A stretch of 9,103 nt of DNA from JBBPYR01 sp038199755 (GCA_038199755.1 JBBPYR010000186.1:1-9103); one strand, 5' to 3'. Shown: positions 1-6,952, counted from the stretch's first letter. The notes: generated from the letters alone by a model not told the origin. Numbers and translations are program-made.

Positions 1-1
1 G

Positions 2-919
2 GTTGGGGGGGGGGGGACCGTGGGGTCGCCCTTGCAAGGGATACAATTTCGTTTTGATGCGTTTCCCCCCCCCCAGGGGGGACCTGGGTGCGGGGCCTAT
101 TTAGGTTTCCCCGAGAGGGGGCTACCCAAGGGCCCCCTCCCCACCCCATCCGCCACCCCCGCCCCTACTGGGTGCTGTGCCTCATTAATGATTCCCGCGT
201 GTGATTTGTTTATTTCCCTACCTCCTATGGCTGTGTGGGAGCCTCGTCCGCAGCTTGGTTTGTTGCCATGGAAGCGTGATCGGGTTGCGCGCCATGCAGA
301 CACGCTAGCACACTATTTAGCGGAGGTGGCACAGGAGGAGGGGTTGGCGGCTCTGGTTGGGCCGCTGCTTTTGGGTAGGGCAAGCAAGATGACCGTGTTG
401 ACGCAGAAGGCATTGCCGATGCTGCATTTGCTGATGCAGGCTGGGGTGGAGCGAAAGCGCGAGGATGTGGAGCGGGCGGCAAAGGGCTTGCTCGGTCTGG
501 GTCCAGGCTTGACGCCATCCGGCGATGATGTGCTGGCAGGTTTTGCGGCGGTGATGGTGCTGCTCAGTACACAACTGAGTGTTGATGGGCTACCGCATGA
601 AGAGATTGGCCGGTGGATTGCCGCGCTCGCTCCAGGGCGTACCACGCGACTGAGTGCGGCATTGCTCGGCAATGCCGCACAGGGAGAGGTGGCGGAGCAG
701 TTGGGAAACCTACTGCTAGCTTTAGCCAGCCCTGTGGAAGTGCCTAAGAGGGTGATGCATGCAGCTGGTGATTTGCTGCAATTTGGCGCGACCTCTGGCG
801 GCGACACGTTGCTAGGGGTGTTGTTGGGCTTACGAGTGCTGGAAGGAACGAGGGTGTCACATCCATATTTAGCATGCCAACGCGCTGTCGCGCTACGCTT
901 CGCGTCAGGCATGCTGTAA
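2..919 (+). CDS. allH: DUF2877 protein, AllH/YlbF-type carbamoyltransferase subunit (5' partial)
   Basis: This is a DUF2877-family protein. In E. coli the family member YlbF (AllH) is one of three subunits of oxamate carbamoyltransferase, together with FdrA (AllF) and YlbE (AllG); both partners follow here on the same strand. The family signature is clear: a GLGPGLTPSGDD stretch around residues 159-170 counted from the GTG at 20, and a second Gly-rich block, GATSGGDTLLG, at about 256-266. The segment ISLPPMAVWEPRP (65-77) fits the end of the N-terminal domain. The frame is open to the left edge, so the GTG at 20 is probably not the real start and the first codons are missing. Residues about 16-50 are Pro/Gly-rich because the DNA there is full of G and C homopolymers; the true protein may differ. 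The C-terminus ends at TAA 917-919. Family assignment is firm; the precise substrate is inferred from the neighbours. Confidence 0.85.
   Translation, partial: VGGGGTVGSPLQGIQFRFDAFPPPQGGPGCGAYLGFPERGLPKGPLPTPSATPAPTGCCASLMIPACDLFISLPPMAVWEPRPQLGLLPWKRDRVARHADTLAHYLAEVAQEEGLAALVGPLLLGRASKMTVLTQKALPMLHLLMQAGVERKREDVERAAKGLLGLGPGLTPSGDDVLAGFAAVMVLLSTQLSVDGLPHEEIGRWIAALAPGRTTRLSAALLGNAAQGEVAEQLGNLLLALASPVEVPKRVMHAAGDLLQFGATSGGDTLLGVLLGLRVLEGTRVSHPYLACQRAVALRFASGML
5..175. other. Extreme G/C homopolymer region
   Basis: There is a run of 12 G at 5-16, 10 C at 65-74 followed by A and 6 G at 76-81, and many further G or C runs of 4-6 up to about 175. Nothing comparable occurs elsewhere in the window. 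The region lies inside the allH reading frame, which stays open across it. It may be low-quality sequence at a contig end, or a real length-variable tract; the sequence alone cannot decide. Confidence 0.7.
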
Positions 920-936
920 GGAGTCATAAATGCCTA

Positions 937-968
937 CCCCTACGGCCTGCAGCGCGCTTCGCTGCTGC
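937..968 (-). repeat. Partial copy of dispersed GC-rich repeat
   Basis: This 32-base stretch matches the reverse complement of 4244-4280 at 31 of 32 positions, apart from a 5-base gap (the copy near 4.2 kb has five extra bases, 4267-4271). It reads CCCCTACGG followed by a 23-base block containing AGCGCGCTTCGCTGCTGC. Within it GCAGCG (949-954) and CGCTGC (960-965) form a perfect 6-bp hairpin with a 5-base loop. It lies 17 bases after the allH stop codon. It could fold at the 3' end of the allH transcript, but no T-run follows, so a factor-independent terminator is not supported. The rest of the gap 920-1158 holds only the promoter candidate listed separately. Confidence 0.65.
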
Positions 969-1051
969 TCATGCTATTGTCAGGTTCCTACGAAGCTTGC
1001 TGTGCGATGTTTCCCTAATTTGCAACAGCCCTGCTATGCATACTCTTCCTT

Positions 1052-1080
1052 TTGCGCCATGTGCGGACAGATTATATAAT
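1052..1080 (+). promoter_or_regulatory. Candidate sigma-70 promoter for allF-allG
   Basis: A perfect TATAAT lies at 1075-1080 and TTGCGC at 1052-1057, with a 17-base spacer. The -35 box matches the consensus at only its first three bases. The predicted start near 1087 leaves about 72 bases of leader before the allF ATG. It would let allF-allG be transcribed separately from allH. Confidence 0.5.
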
Positions 1081-1158
1081 GGCAAGATACTGGATGAACT
1101 GACCAAAGATGGAAGATGAGCTTCCCTAGTTATTTACAAGAGAATTGGTTACATAGTT

Positions 1159-2760
1159 ATGCAGCAAAACAAACTGTCAGAGATGGTGTTGCGGGCGGCA
1201 CTCAAGCGCAACACCTATTATGATTCGATCACACTAATGTCGCTAGCACAGGCGATCAAGGCGTTGTCAGGTGTTGACGAGGTGGGGGCAGTGATGGCGA
1301 CCGCGTTGAACCGTGAACTATTGCAGGATTCTCACATGTTGCCAGTTGCGTGGCTGGCACAGCAGGAGACGCAAGCTGGGCCGGAAGACCTGCTATTGGT
1401 AGTGCGTGCCGATGATGAGGCGCATGCCGAAGCAGCTCTGACCGCGGCGGAACAACACCTGACCGCGAGACGTGGGGATACTGCTGCAGCAGGAGAAGCG
1501 GCTGCGCTACCAGTGCGCTCTCTGGAACTGGCAGTGCGGCGCGATGCATCCGCGAAGCTCGCGGTTATTTCGGTGGCTGGTGAACACGCTTGGTTGGAGG
1601 CTGAACAGGCTTTGCGCCACGGTCTACACGTTTTTCTCTTTAGCGATAATGTGCCAGTTGAGCAAGAGTTGCGCCTGAAAACGCTGGCAGTGCAGCAAGA
1701 GTTGCTCTTGATGGGGCCGGATTGTGGTACGGCACTCATCAATGGTGTTGGCCTGGGTTTCAGTAACGTGGTGCCGCGTGGCTCTGTTGGTATTGTGGGA
1801 GCATCGGGAACGGGTATGCAGCAGGTAATGTGTTTGCTTGCTGCCGCGGGTCAGGGCATATCGCAAGCGATTGGGACTGGTGGGCGAGACCTCTCTGAGG
1901 CGATTGGCGGCATTATGATGCGGTGTGGACTGGCAATGCTGGCTGAGGATGCACAAACGCGCGTAATTGTGCTGATCTCGAAGCCACCTGCTGAACGGGT
2001 GGCGCGTGAGATTTTAGCGGCGGCCCGGCTAGACAAGCCCGTGGTGGTGGTGTTTCTGGGGGCGACGCCTGCACAATTTGCTCCTGTGGCTAGCAACATT
2101 CATATAGCCAGAACCTTGACAGAGGGGGCTGAATTAGCTCTTGCGCTGCTTGATACGAAACATGCGCCAGTAAGCGTCGATGAGATGGTTGCGCGGAATG
2201 CAGCGCAATTGGTACAGGAACGGGCGAGGCTAGCAACTTCACAACGCTACATTCGTGCATTGTATTCTGGTGGCACGCTGTGTGACGAGGCCATGTTGCT
2301 AATGAGCGAGCGCGTTGGCCCGATTGCCTCCAATATTCCGTTGCAACCAGAGTGGGCATTACAGGTAGGTGAGACTTTTCGCGGCCATACTGCATTGGAT
2401 CTGGGGTCAGATGAGTTTACGCGGGGGAAGCCACACCCGATGATTGACCCGACTATGCGCCTGCACTATCTCGCGCAAGCGGCAGAAGACCCACAAATGG
2501 CGGTGATTCTGCTAGATATACTGCTCGGTTTTTGCTCACATCCAAATCCTGCGGCGGTCTATGTACACGCAATTAGTGAGGCGCGTGCAAAGGCTGCTGC
2601 TCATGGGAATTATCTTCCTATAGTCGTGTCGCTCTGTGGAACGGTGGGGGATGAGCAATATCTACCGGCGCAGAAGGCAGCTTTAGAGGCGGCGGGTGCG
2701 CTCGTGTATGAGAGTAATGCGGTGGCGGCTCTGGCGGCTGCGGCCTTGGTGATGGGGTAG
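1159..2760 (+). CDS. allF: FdrA family protein, AllF-type carbamoyltransferase subunit
   Basis: FdrA proteins resemble the succinyl-CoA synthetase alpha chain. In E. coli FdrA (AllF) is a subunit of oxamate carbamoyltransferase, which converts oxalurate plus phosphate to oxamate and carbamoyl phosphate. At 533 residues it is close to the E. coli protein (about 555). Visible family blocks are the N-terminal NTYYDSITLM (18-27), VISVAGEHAWLEAEQAL (136-152), MGPDCGTALI (185-194), the nucleotide-binding-like GIVGASGTGMQQV (211-223), AIGTGGRDLSEAIGGI (237-252), and the C-terminal LDLGSDEFTRGKPHPMIDPT (413-432). The phosphohistidine loop of succinyl-CoA synthetase is not seen, as expected for FdrA. 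The start at 1159 has only a weak ribosome-binding site; it is chosen because the family N-terminus falls just after it. The gene is followed after 37 bases by allG, so the two are likely cotranscribed. The subunit role is well supported; other FdrA-linked carbamoyl substrates remain possible. Confidence 0.93.
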   Translation: MQQNKLSEMVLRAALKRNTYYDSITLMSLAQAIKALSGVDEVGAVMATALNRELLQDSHMLPVAWLAQQETQAGPEDLLLVVRADDEAHAEAALTAAEQHLTARRGDTAAAGEAAALPVRSLELAVRRDASAKLAVISVAGEHAWLEAEQALRHGLHVFLFSDNVPVEQELRLKTLAVQQELLLMGPDCGTALINGVGLGFSNVVPRGSVGIVGASGTGMQQVMCLLAAAGQGISQAIGTGGRDLSEAIGGIMMRCGLAMLAEDAQTRVIVLISKPPAERVAREILAAARLDKPVVVVFLGATPAQFAPVASNIHIARTLTEGAELALALLDTKHAPVSVDEMVARNAAQLVQERARLATSQRYIRALYSGGTLCDEAMLLMSERVGPIASNIPLQPEWALQVGETFRGHTALDLGSDEFTRGKPHPMIDPTMRLHYLAQAAEDPQMAVILLDILLGFCSHPNPAAVYVHAISEARAKAAAHGNYLPIVVSLCGTVGDEQYLPAQKAALEAAGALVYESNAVAALAAAALVMG

Positions 2761-2797
2761 AGCTAGCATTATTTATGGTAAAGAGGATGGTTTTATT

Positions 2798-4198
2798 ATG
2801 AGTGACGCGGCTGATTTGTTTACTGCTCCTGTGCGTGTTGTGACGGTGGGTGCTGATCTGTTTGCGGATGCGCTAGCTGGACAAGGGGTGCCGCTGGTGC
2901 GTGTTGCGTGGCAGCCGTCGCCGGGGCAGAGTGATGAGGCGTTGAGTGTGCTGCTGAATGATGCGCGTATCGATCAGGCGAATCAGGAGGCGGTGGAGCG
3001 CATGCTGGCGGCGCGTCCACGACTGGTGGATGTGCGCCCAGCGGGTGAGGTGATCGCGGGCATGCACAAACAGTTGTTGTTGCACGCGGGTCCGCCGATT
3101 GGTTGGGAGCGCATGTCTGGCCCTCTGCGTGGGGCGATTATGGGGGCGTTGCTGTACGAGGGGTTGGCGACGGATGCGGAGGCAGCTGAGAAGTTAGCCG
3201 CTAGCGGCGAGATTGCCTTCGCGCCGTGCCATCATTATAACGCGGTGGGTCCGATGGCTGGTGTTGTCTCTGCCTCTATGCCGGTGCAGGTGATAGAGGA
3301 ACCTGTGTATGGACAGCAGACGTATAGCACGCTGAACGAGGGTTTGGGCAAGGTGTTGCGCTACGGGGCTAACAGTCCTGAGGTGCTCACGAGATTGCGC
3401 TGGATGGAGCAGGTGCTGGCTCCCGCGCTTGCTCGTGCCGTTCGTGCGCTGGGAGGCATCGAGATAAAGTCGATGACCGCGCAGGCGTTGCAGATGGGCG
3501 ATGAATGTCATAACCGCAACAAGGCTGCGACCTCGCTCTTTTTACGCGAGATCGCACCCGCTCTGGTGGAGACAGGAGCGTCTACTCAGGAGACGGCGAG
3601 TGTGCTGCGCTTCATTCATGGCAATGATCATTTTTATTTGAATCTCTCGATGGCGGCCTGTAAAGCGGCGGCTCTGGCGGGGCATGGTGTGCCAATGAGT
3701 AGTGTGGTGACGACGATGGCGCGCAATGGGACGGACTTTGGTATTCGTGTGAGTGGATTGGGTGATCGCTGGTTTGTCGCGCCCGCTCAGCGCGTTGAGG
3801 GACTGTATTTTAGCGGCTTTTCAGAGCAGGATGCCAATCCTGATATTGGGGATAGCACGATTTCGGAGACGGTGGGTATTGGAGCATTCGCGATGGCGGC
3901 GGCTCCCGCTATTGTGCAGTTTATTGGTGGCACCCCTGCCGATGCGTTGCGCTATACGCGGGAGATGTACGATATTACGGTGGCTGAGGATAGCCAATAT
4001 CAGTTGCCGCCGCTCAGTTTTCGCGGCACTCCTGTGGGTATCGACATTCGACAGGTGGTGCGGCAGAGCCTGTTGCCGATCATTAACACGGGCATTGCTC
4101 ACCGTTTGCCCGGCGTCGGTCAAGTTGGTGCGGGTATTGTGCGCCCACCAATGGCATGTTTTGTAGCGGCAGTGCATGATCTCGCGGCAAAGCTGTAG
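2798..4198 (+). CDS. allG: DUF1116 protein, AllG/YlbE-type carbamoyltransferase subunit
   Basis: This is a DUF1116-family protein, the YlbE (AllG) subunit family of oxamate carbamoyltransferase; YahG is a paralogue. Strong family blocks are LLLHAGPPIGWERMSGPLRG (93-112), FAPCHHYNAVGPMAGVVSAS (141-160), LNEGLGKVLRYG (179-190), MGDECHNRNKAA (233-244), ARNGTDFGIRVSGLGDRWF (308-326), ANPDIGDSTISETVGIG (346-362) and the C-terminal INTGIAHRLPGVGQVGAG (429-446). Conserved His and Asp residues in these blocks are good candidates for the active site. With 466 residues it is about 45 longer than E. coli YlbE, through an N-terminal segment of roughly 60 residues (VRVVTVGADLFADALAGQGV) that many family members share. 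A good ribosome-binding site, AGAGGA at 2782-2787, lies 10 bases before the ATG. It is the last gene of the cluster, and a palindromic element follows from 4218. No carbamate kinase follows, so the enzyme using the carbamoyl phosphate must be encoded elsewhere. Confidence 0.93.
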   Translation: MSDAADLFTAPVRVVTVGADLFADALAGQGVPLVRVAWQPSPGQSDEALSVLLNDARIDQANQEAVERMLAARPRLVDVRPAGEVIAGMHKQLLLHAGPPIGWERMSGPLRGAIMGALLYEGLATDAEAAEKLAASGEIAFAPCHHYNAVGPMAGVVSASMPVQVIEEPVYGQQTYSTLNEGLGKVLRYGANSPEVLTRLRWMEQVLAPALARAVRALGGIEIKSMTAQALQMGDECHNRNKAATSLFLREIAPALVETGASTQETASVLRFIHGNDHFYLNLSMAACKAAALAGHGVPMSSVVTTMARNGTDFGIRVSGLGDRWFVAPAQRVEGLYFSGFSEQDANPDIGDSTISETVGIGAFAMAAAPAIVQFIGGTPADALRYTREMYDITVAEDSQYQLPPLSFRGTPVGIDIRQVVRQSLLPIINTGIAHRLPGVGQVGAGIVRPPMACFVAAVHDLAAKL

Positions 4199-4217
4199 CC
4201 GCGAAATTTAAGGTGAA

Positions 4218-4381
4218 TAACCAATTAACATGGTAATCGCGTTGCAGCAGCGAAGCGCGCTACAGGCTCATCCGTAGGGGCCAGCTTTAGCGCGCCCCGT
4301 GACTGTTGGCGAATCGCACGCAAACGGGTACGAGGGCGCGCTAAAGCTGGCCCCTACGGATGGGTTTATGTTTATTAGTTA
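4218..4381. repeat. MITE-like palindromic repeat element
   Basis: The core is a perfect 29-bp inverted repeat: the arm at 4269-4297 (beginning CATCCGTAGGGGCC) and its exact complement at 4334-4362, around a 36-base loop. Outside it, TAACCAATTAACAT at 4218-4231 matches the reverse complement of 4368-4381 at 12 of 14 positions, giving outer imperfect terminal repeats and a total of about 164 bp. Between the left outer and inner repeats, 4244-4266 matches the partial copy at 946-968 at 22 of 23 positions. No ORF with a transposase is present and no clean target-site duplication was found. It fills most of the 236-base gap between allG and the next ORF. The stem could fold in the allG 3' RNA, but the bases after it do not form a T-run. 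I infer a non-autonomous mobile repeat; the outer limits are approximate. Confidence 0.7.
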
Positions 4382-4434
4382 AATACGTTTGTGGCGCTCT
4401 GGTTCTGATCTGATGAGTGAGAAAGATGAGATAG

Positions 4435-4887
4435 ATGTCTAGTAGTGTGTTTCAGGAATTGAGGATACGGGCTCAGTTAGATCCTGTGGTGCGTCGCAAA
4501 CTCACTGCATATCCTTTGCAGTTTTTAGCTAACTTTGATCTGAGCTTTGATGAAAAGCGGCAACTCGTCTTACTAGGCTTTAGCTGGATCCTTGAAGGGA
4601 AGCTAGCTGCTATGCCGTTTCCTGCGACAGAAGATGCATATGTGGTGTTACAACAACTTGGCATAAAGATTATTCTCAACCTCACGGGATATGTTGATGA
4701 TGCCCCTCAGATATCTGCTATAATGTCACTTCGCCATCTTTTGCGCAAGTTATACATCATACTGCGGATGTTGAAATACTGCTTGCAAGAGAGGAATGAG
4801 CTATCATATAGTATGGAGCAGTGCTACCAAGCGATAGCATTATTGTCCTTTGTGAAAGAGAAAGAGGTACATCATGGATGTATTTGA
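4435..4887 (+). CDS. Hypothetical protein, leader-like N-terminus plus truncated phosphatase-like segment (possible remnant)
   Basis: No full-length family is recognised for this 150-residue ORF. Residues 5-43 (ELRIRAQLDPVVRRKLTAYP, then FLANFDLSFDEKRQLVL) resemble the short helical domain of Os1348/LigA-like peptides of the nitrile-hydratase-leader clan, where a 'D..R..L...P...L..FDLS..E...L' pattern is typical. Residues about 49-78 (WILEGKLAAMPFPATEDAYV, then VLQQLGIKIILNLTGY) resemble the opening of dual-specificity or tyrosine-phosphatase-like proteins, but the HC(X5)R catalytic loop is absent. After residue about 88 the sequence resembles neither family, and a strong promoter-like site lies there. 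The other forward frames soon hit stops and show no continuation. The ribosome-binding site before 4435 is poor. The stop overlaps the nitroreductase start by 14 bases, which would allow coupled translation. I read it as a decayed or chimeric gene; both family resemblances are by eye only. Confidence 0.45.
   Translation: MSSSVFQELRIRAQLDPVVRRKLTAYPLQFLANFDLSFDEKRQLVLLGFSWILEGKLAAMPFPATEDAYVVLQQLGIKIILNLTGYVDDAPQISAIMSLRHLLRKLYIILRMLKYCLQERNELSYSMEQCYQAIALLSFVKEKEVHHGCI
4694..4724 (+). promoter_or_regulatory. Extended -10 promoter candidate for the nitroreductase gene
   Basis: TGCTATAAT at 4716-4724 is a perfect extended -10 element (TGN plus TATAAT). TTGATG at 4694-4699 could serve as a -35 box with a rather long 19-base spacer, which extended -10 promoters tolerate. 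The predicted start near 4731 gives a leader of about 140 bases before the nitroreductase ATG. It lies inside the upstream ORF, suggesting that the distal part of that ORF may be leader rather than functional coding sequence. Confidence 0.5.
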
Positions 4888-5380
4888 GGCAGTTCGTACT
4901 GTGCTGGCCGTGCGCAAGTTTCAAGATAAGCCAATTCCTGAAGCACTTGTCCATCAAATCGTCGAGGCAGCTCACTTGACAGCGAGTAGCATCAACGGCC
5001 AACCCTGGCATTTTGTGGTGGTGCAGGATAAAGATATGCTGCGTAAGTTGGGCGAGCTTGCAAAGACTGGTCCATATATCGCGCAGGCTCCGCTGGCGAT
5101 TGTGGTTGCTATGGAGAGTAGCCCCTATAACGTCTCCGATGCGAGTCGGGCGATTCAAGATATGATTTTGACGGCGTGGTCACAGGGTGTTGGCTCAAAC
5201 TGGGTGGGCTTTGCTAATCTCAGCCATGTGAATGCAGCGTTGGGTATACCTGACAACATCGAAATTCTGGCGATCCTTCCTTTTGGCTATCCTGTTACAG
5301 CAATTGGCAAGGGCGTGAAGAAGCGTAAGCCACTTGGCGAGGTGGCTCATAGCGAACGCTGGGGTCAGCCGTTCGCGTAG
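4874..5380 (+). CDS. Nitroreductase family protein (FMN-dependent)
   Basis: This is a compact 168-residue member of the nitroreductase (NfsB/FRase I-like) superfamily, FMN enzymes that reduce nitroaromatics, quinones or flavins with NAD(P)H in the cytoplasm. The start block VFEAVRTVLAVRKFQDKPIP (3-22) carries the usual Arg-Lys of the FMN phosphate pocket. EAAHLTASSINGQPWHFVVV (31-50) is the signature 'A.S..N.QPW.F' segment, DASRAIQDMILTAWSQGVGS (89-108) is the dimer-interface helix, and ILAILPFGYP (131-140) is the characteristic strand-Gly-Tyr-Pro motif. The C-terminus KKRKPLGEVAHSERWG (149-164) is also typical. AAAGAGG at 4861-4867 is a good ribosome-binding site 6 bases before the ATG. It converges with the sulfurase gene, whose stop is 33 bases away. 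The physiological substrate cannot be read from sequence; its neighbours do not point to a pathway. Confidence 0.9.
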   Translation: MDVFEAVRTVLAVRKFQDKPIPEALVHQIVEAAHLTASSINGQPWHFVVVQDKDMLRKLGELAKTGPYIAQAPLAIVVAMESSPYNVSDASRAIQDMILTAWSQGVGSNWVGFANLSHVNAALGIPDNIEILAILPFGYPVTAIGKGVKKRKPLGEVAHSERWGQPFA

Positions 5381-5413
5381 GCAATTGCTGAGTTTATCAG
5401 GCAGAGCATGCCC

Positions 5414-6937
5414 TTAACAGTGCTGCCGGGGTGACAGGTCGCATTCATCCGGGATGGTATCCAGGAAGGTTTGTGCGAACTGCACCAGGGCGTATACATC
5501 AGCAAAGTTTGTGGCCACGCCAAGCGAGATGCGCACGGCACCACCGCTCTGCATGCCCAGGTTGTTGAGGAACTGGTCCCAACTCATGCCTTTTTCCCCT
5601 TTGAAGAGCTTGGGCAGTATGCCCCGTTCCTCGTTGAACAGTTTTCGGAGGGACTCTTGCGAAAGGTTGAAGGCAGCTTCGCCCGCACCAGGGTTACAGA
5701 AGCAGCCTGTGCGTAAGGAGATGTGCCGCTTGCTGGCTCGTTGATCAACTATGCGCTCATCGATGATGGCTCCGTCGGGAGCGAGAAAGTTGAGCGCAAT
5801 AGTTCCCCCTCGCATATGACAAGTGCGCGGGCCGTAGATTTGTATGAGTGGGTTGCCGTTGCGATGCTGCAGCGACATGAGGGTGTCGAGCAGCCATTCT
5901 GTTAAACACATGATGCGCTCGTGAAGCGTTGTCATGCCAATGGATGTAAGGTGTTCGAGGCCGATTGTTACGGCGGGGAGCTGAAGATAATTGGGTGTAC
6001 CATCTTCAAATGCTTCTCCGCCGTCGAGCATGACATGACCATCGCCTTGCACCGAGATGCCCCAGACGGTGCCGCCGGCAAACCAGGGGCGTTGCAGTTT
6101 GGCAAGGGTGGATTTACGCGCCAGCAGACAGCCCACTCCTGTTGGGTAGCCGAACATCTTGTAGAATGAGAGTGGAACAAAATCGGGATGCCAGCGCGAG
6201 AGGTCTAGGGGGTTGGTTGGCACAAAGGCAGCACCGTCTAGCAGCACATCCCAGCCTTTGCTTTGCGCAGCTGCAATCCACTCCAGCGGATGTTGAGCAC
6301 CAGTGAAATTGGACTGGGCAGGATAGGCGAATAGGCGCGGTATGTCTTTTTTCGCGCTGTCAACTTCCAGGAATGGGTGCAGGTGGGACTCGTCCACTCG
6401 CAGTTCTGGCGGCATTACTGGCAGATAATTGAAGGTGGCACCCTTGGCACGCGCATACTCGCGAATGCCGTTGACGGAATTGTGGTTATCGAAGAGCAGC
6501 AGAAACTGTCCCCCTGGTTGGAACGGATAGGCTTCGCCCACCAACTTGAGGGCGTGCGTGGCGTTGCTGGTGAAGATGACGGTGTATTCGCTGGGTGAGG
6601 CATGAAAGAAGTCAAGCACGGCGATACGCGCTTGTTCGACCAGTTCCGTTGCCGCTCGTGAGGTGGGGTTAAGTGAATGTGGGTTTCCGAATACGTTGCT
6701 ACTGAGTAGGGTGATGTGCTCACGAAGTTGACTCTCGGCATAGAGGCCACCCCCAGTGTAGTCGAGATAGATGTGTCCCTGTTTGTCCAGTCGGCTATAT
6801 TCTGTTGCCCGCAGTTGATCGAGAAAGGCGGTGCTCTCAAAGGCTGGATAGTGCTGCCGGAAGGCTCGTTCCGCTTCGTGCATACGTGCTGCATCGGGAT
6901 GGGGGGTTTTGCTTGTTGCTTTTCCTGCGCGTGCCAT
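5414..6937 (-). CDS. Class V aminotransferase-fold PLP enzyme, molybdenum cofactor sulfurase-like (no MOSC domain)
   Basis: This PLP enzyme of about 507 residues resembles the NifS-like N-terminal half of eukaryotic molybdenum cofactor sulfurases (MOCOS/ABA3), which remove sulfur from L-cysteine as a persulfide. From the start at 6937 the visible blocks are IYLDYTGGGLYAESQL (56-71), VFGNPHSLNPTSRAA (82-96), FTSNATHALKL (122-132), the PLP-stacking His region DNHNSVNGIRE (150-160), VLLDGAAFVPT (231-241) with the PLP-binding Asp, and SFYKMFGYPTGVG (257-269) with the Schiff-base Lys260. RTGCFCNPGAGE (409-420) follows; its second Cys (Cys414) aligns with the persulfide Cys of SufS-type RTGHHC. All key residues are present, so it should be active. 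The MOSC domain found at the C-terminus of eukaryotic homologues is absent. An in-frame ATG at 6955 would add six residues but has no ribosome-binding site, whereas 6937 does. It is downstream of, and cotranscribed with, the ArsR gene. The sulfur acceptor is unknown; a general cysteine desulfurase or lyase is the alternative. Confidence 0.88.
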   Translation of the reverse strand: MARAGKATSKTPHPDAARMHEAERAFRQHYPAFESTAFLDQLRATEYSRLDKQGHIYLDYTGGGLYAESQLREHITLLSSNVFGNPHSLNPTSRAATELVEQARIAVLDFFHASPSEYTVIFTSNATHALKLVGEAYPFQPGGQFLLLFDNHNSVNGIREYARAKGATFNYLPVMPPELRVDESHLHPFLEVDSAKKDIPRLFAYPAQSNFTGAQHPLEWIAAAQSKGWDVLLDGAAFVPTNPLDLSRWHPDFVPLSFYKMFGYPTGVGCLLARKSTLAKLQRPWFAGGTVWGISVQGDGHVMLDGGEAFEDGTPNYLQLPAVTIGLEHLTSIGMTTLHERIMCLTEWLLDTLMSLQHRNGNPLIQIYGPRTCHMRGGTIALNFLAPDGAIIDERIVDQRASKRHISLRTGCFCNPGAGEAAFNLSQESLRKLFNEERGILPKLFKGEKGMSWDQFLNNLGMQSGGAVRISLGVATNFADVYALVQFAQTFLDTIPDECDLSPRQHC

Positions 6938-6945
6938 TTGATTAG

Positions 6946-6952
6946 CTCCTTT
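6946..6952 (-). promoter_or_regulatory. Ribosome-binding site that sets the sulfurase start
   Basis: On the minus strand AAAGGAG lies 8 bases before the ATG at 6937. The longer in-frame start at 6955 overlaps this site's upstream side and has no Shine-Dalgarno sequence of its own, so 6937 is the preferred start. Confidence 0.8.

Noticed and set aside
874..1119. 81-codon plus-strand ORF between allH and allF
   Set aside because: It overlaps the allH end, runs through the dispersed repeat and the promoter candidate, has no ribosome-binding site and resembles no protein family.
4269..4362. Large palindrome as an intrinsic terminator of allG
   Set aside because: The 29-bp stem has a 36-base loop and is not followed by a T-run; its recurrence in part elsewhere favours a repeat element.
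5381..5440. Bidirectional terminator between the convergent nitroreductase and sulfurase genes
   Set aside because: Only short stems (such as GGCA/TGCC or GGCAG/CTGCC) without T-runs on either strand can be drawn.
6415..6894. Long ORFs in other frames over the sulfurase, allF and allG genes
   Set aside because: They lie wholly inside strongly recognised genes and have Ser/Arg/His-rich compositions typical of shadow frames.
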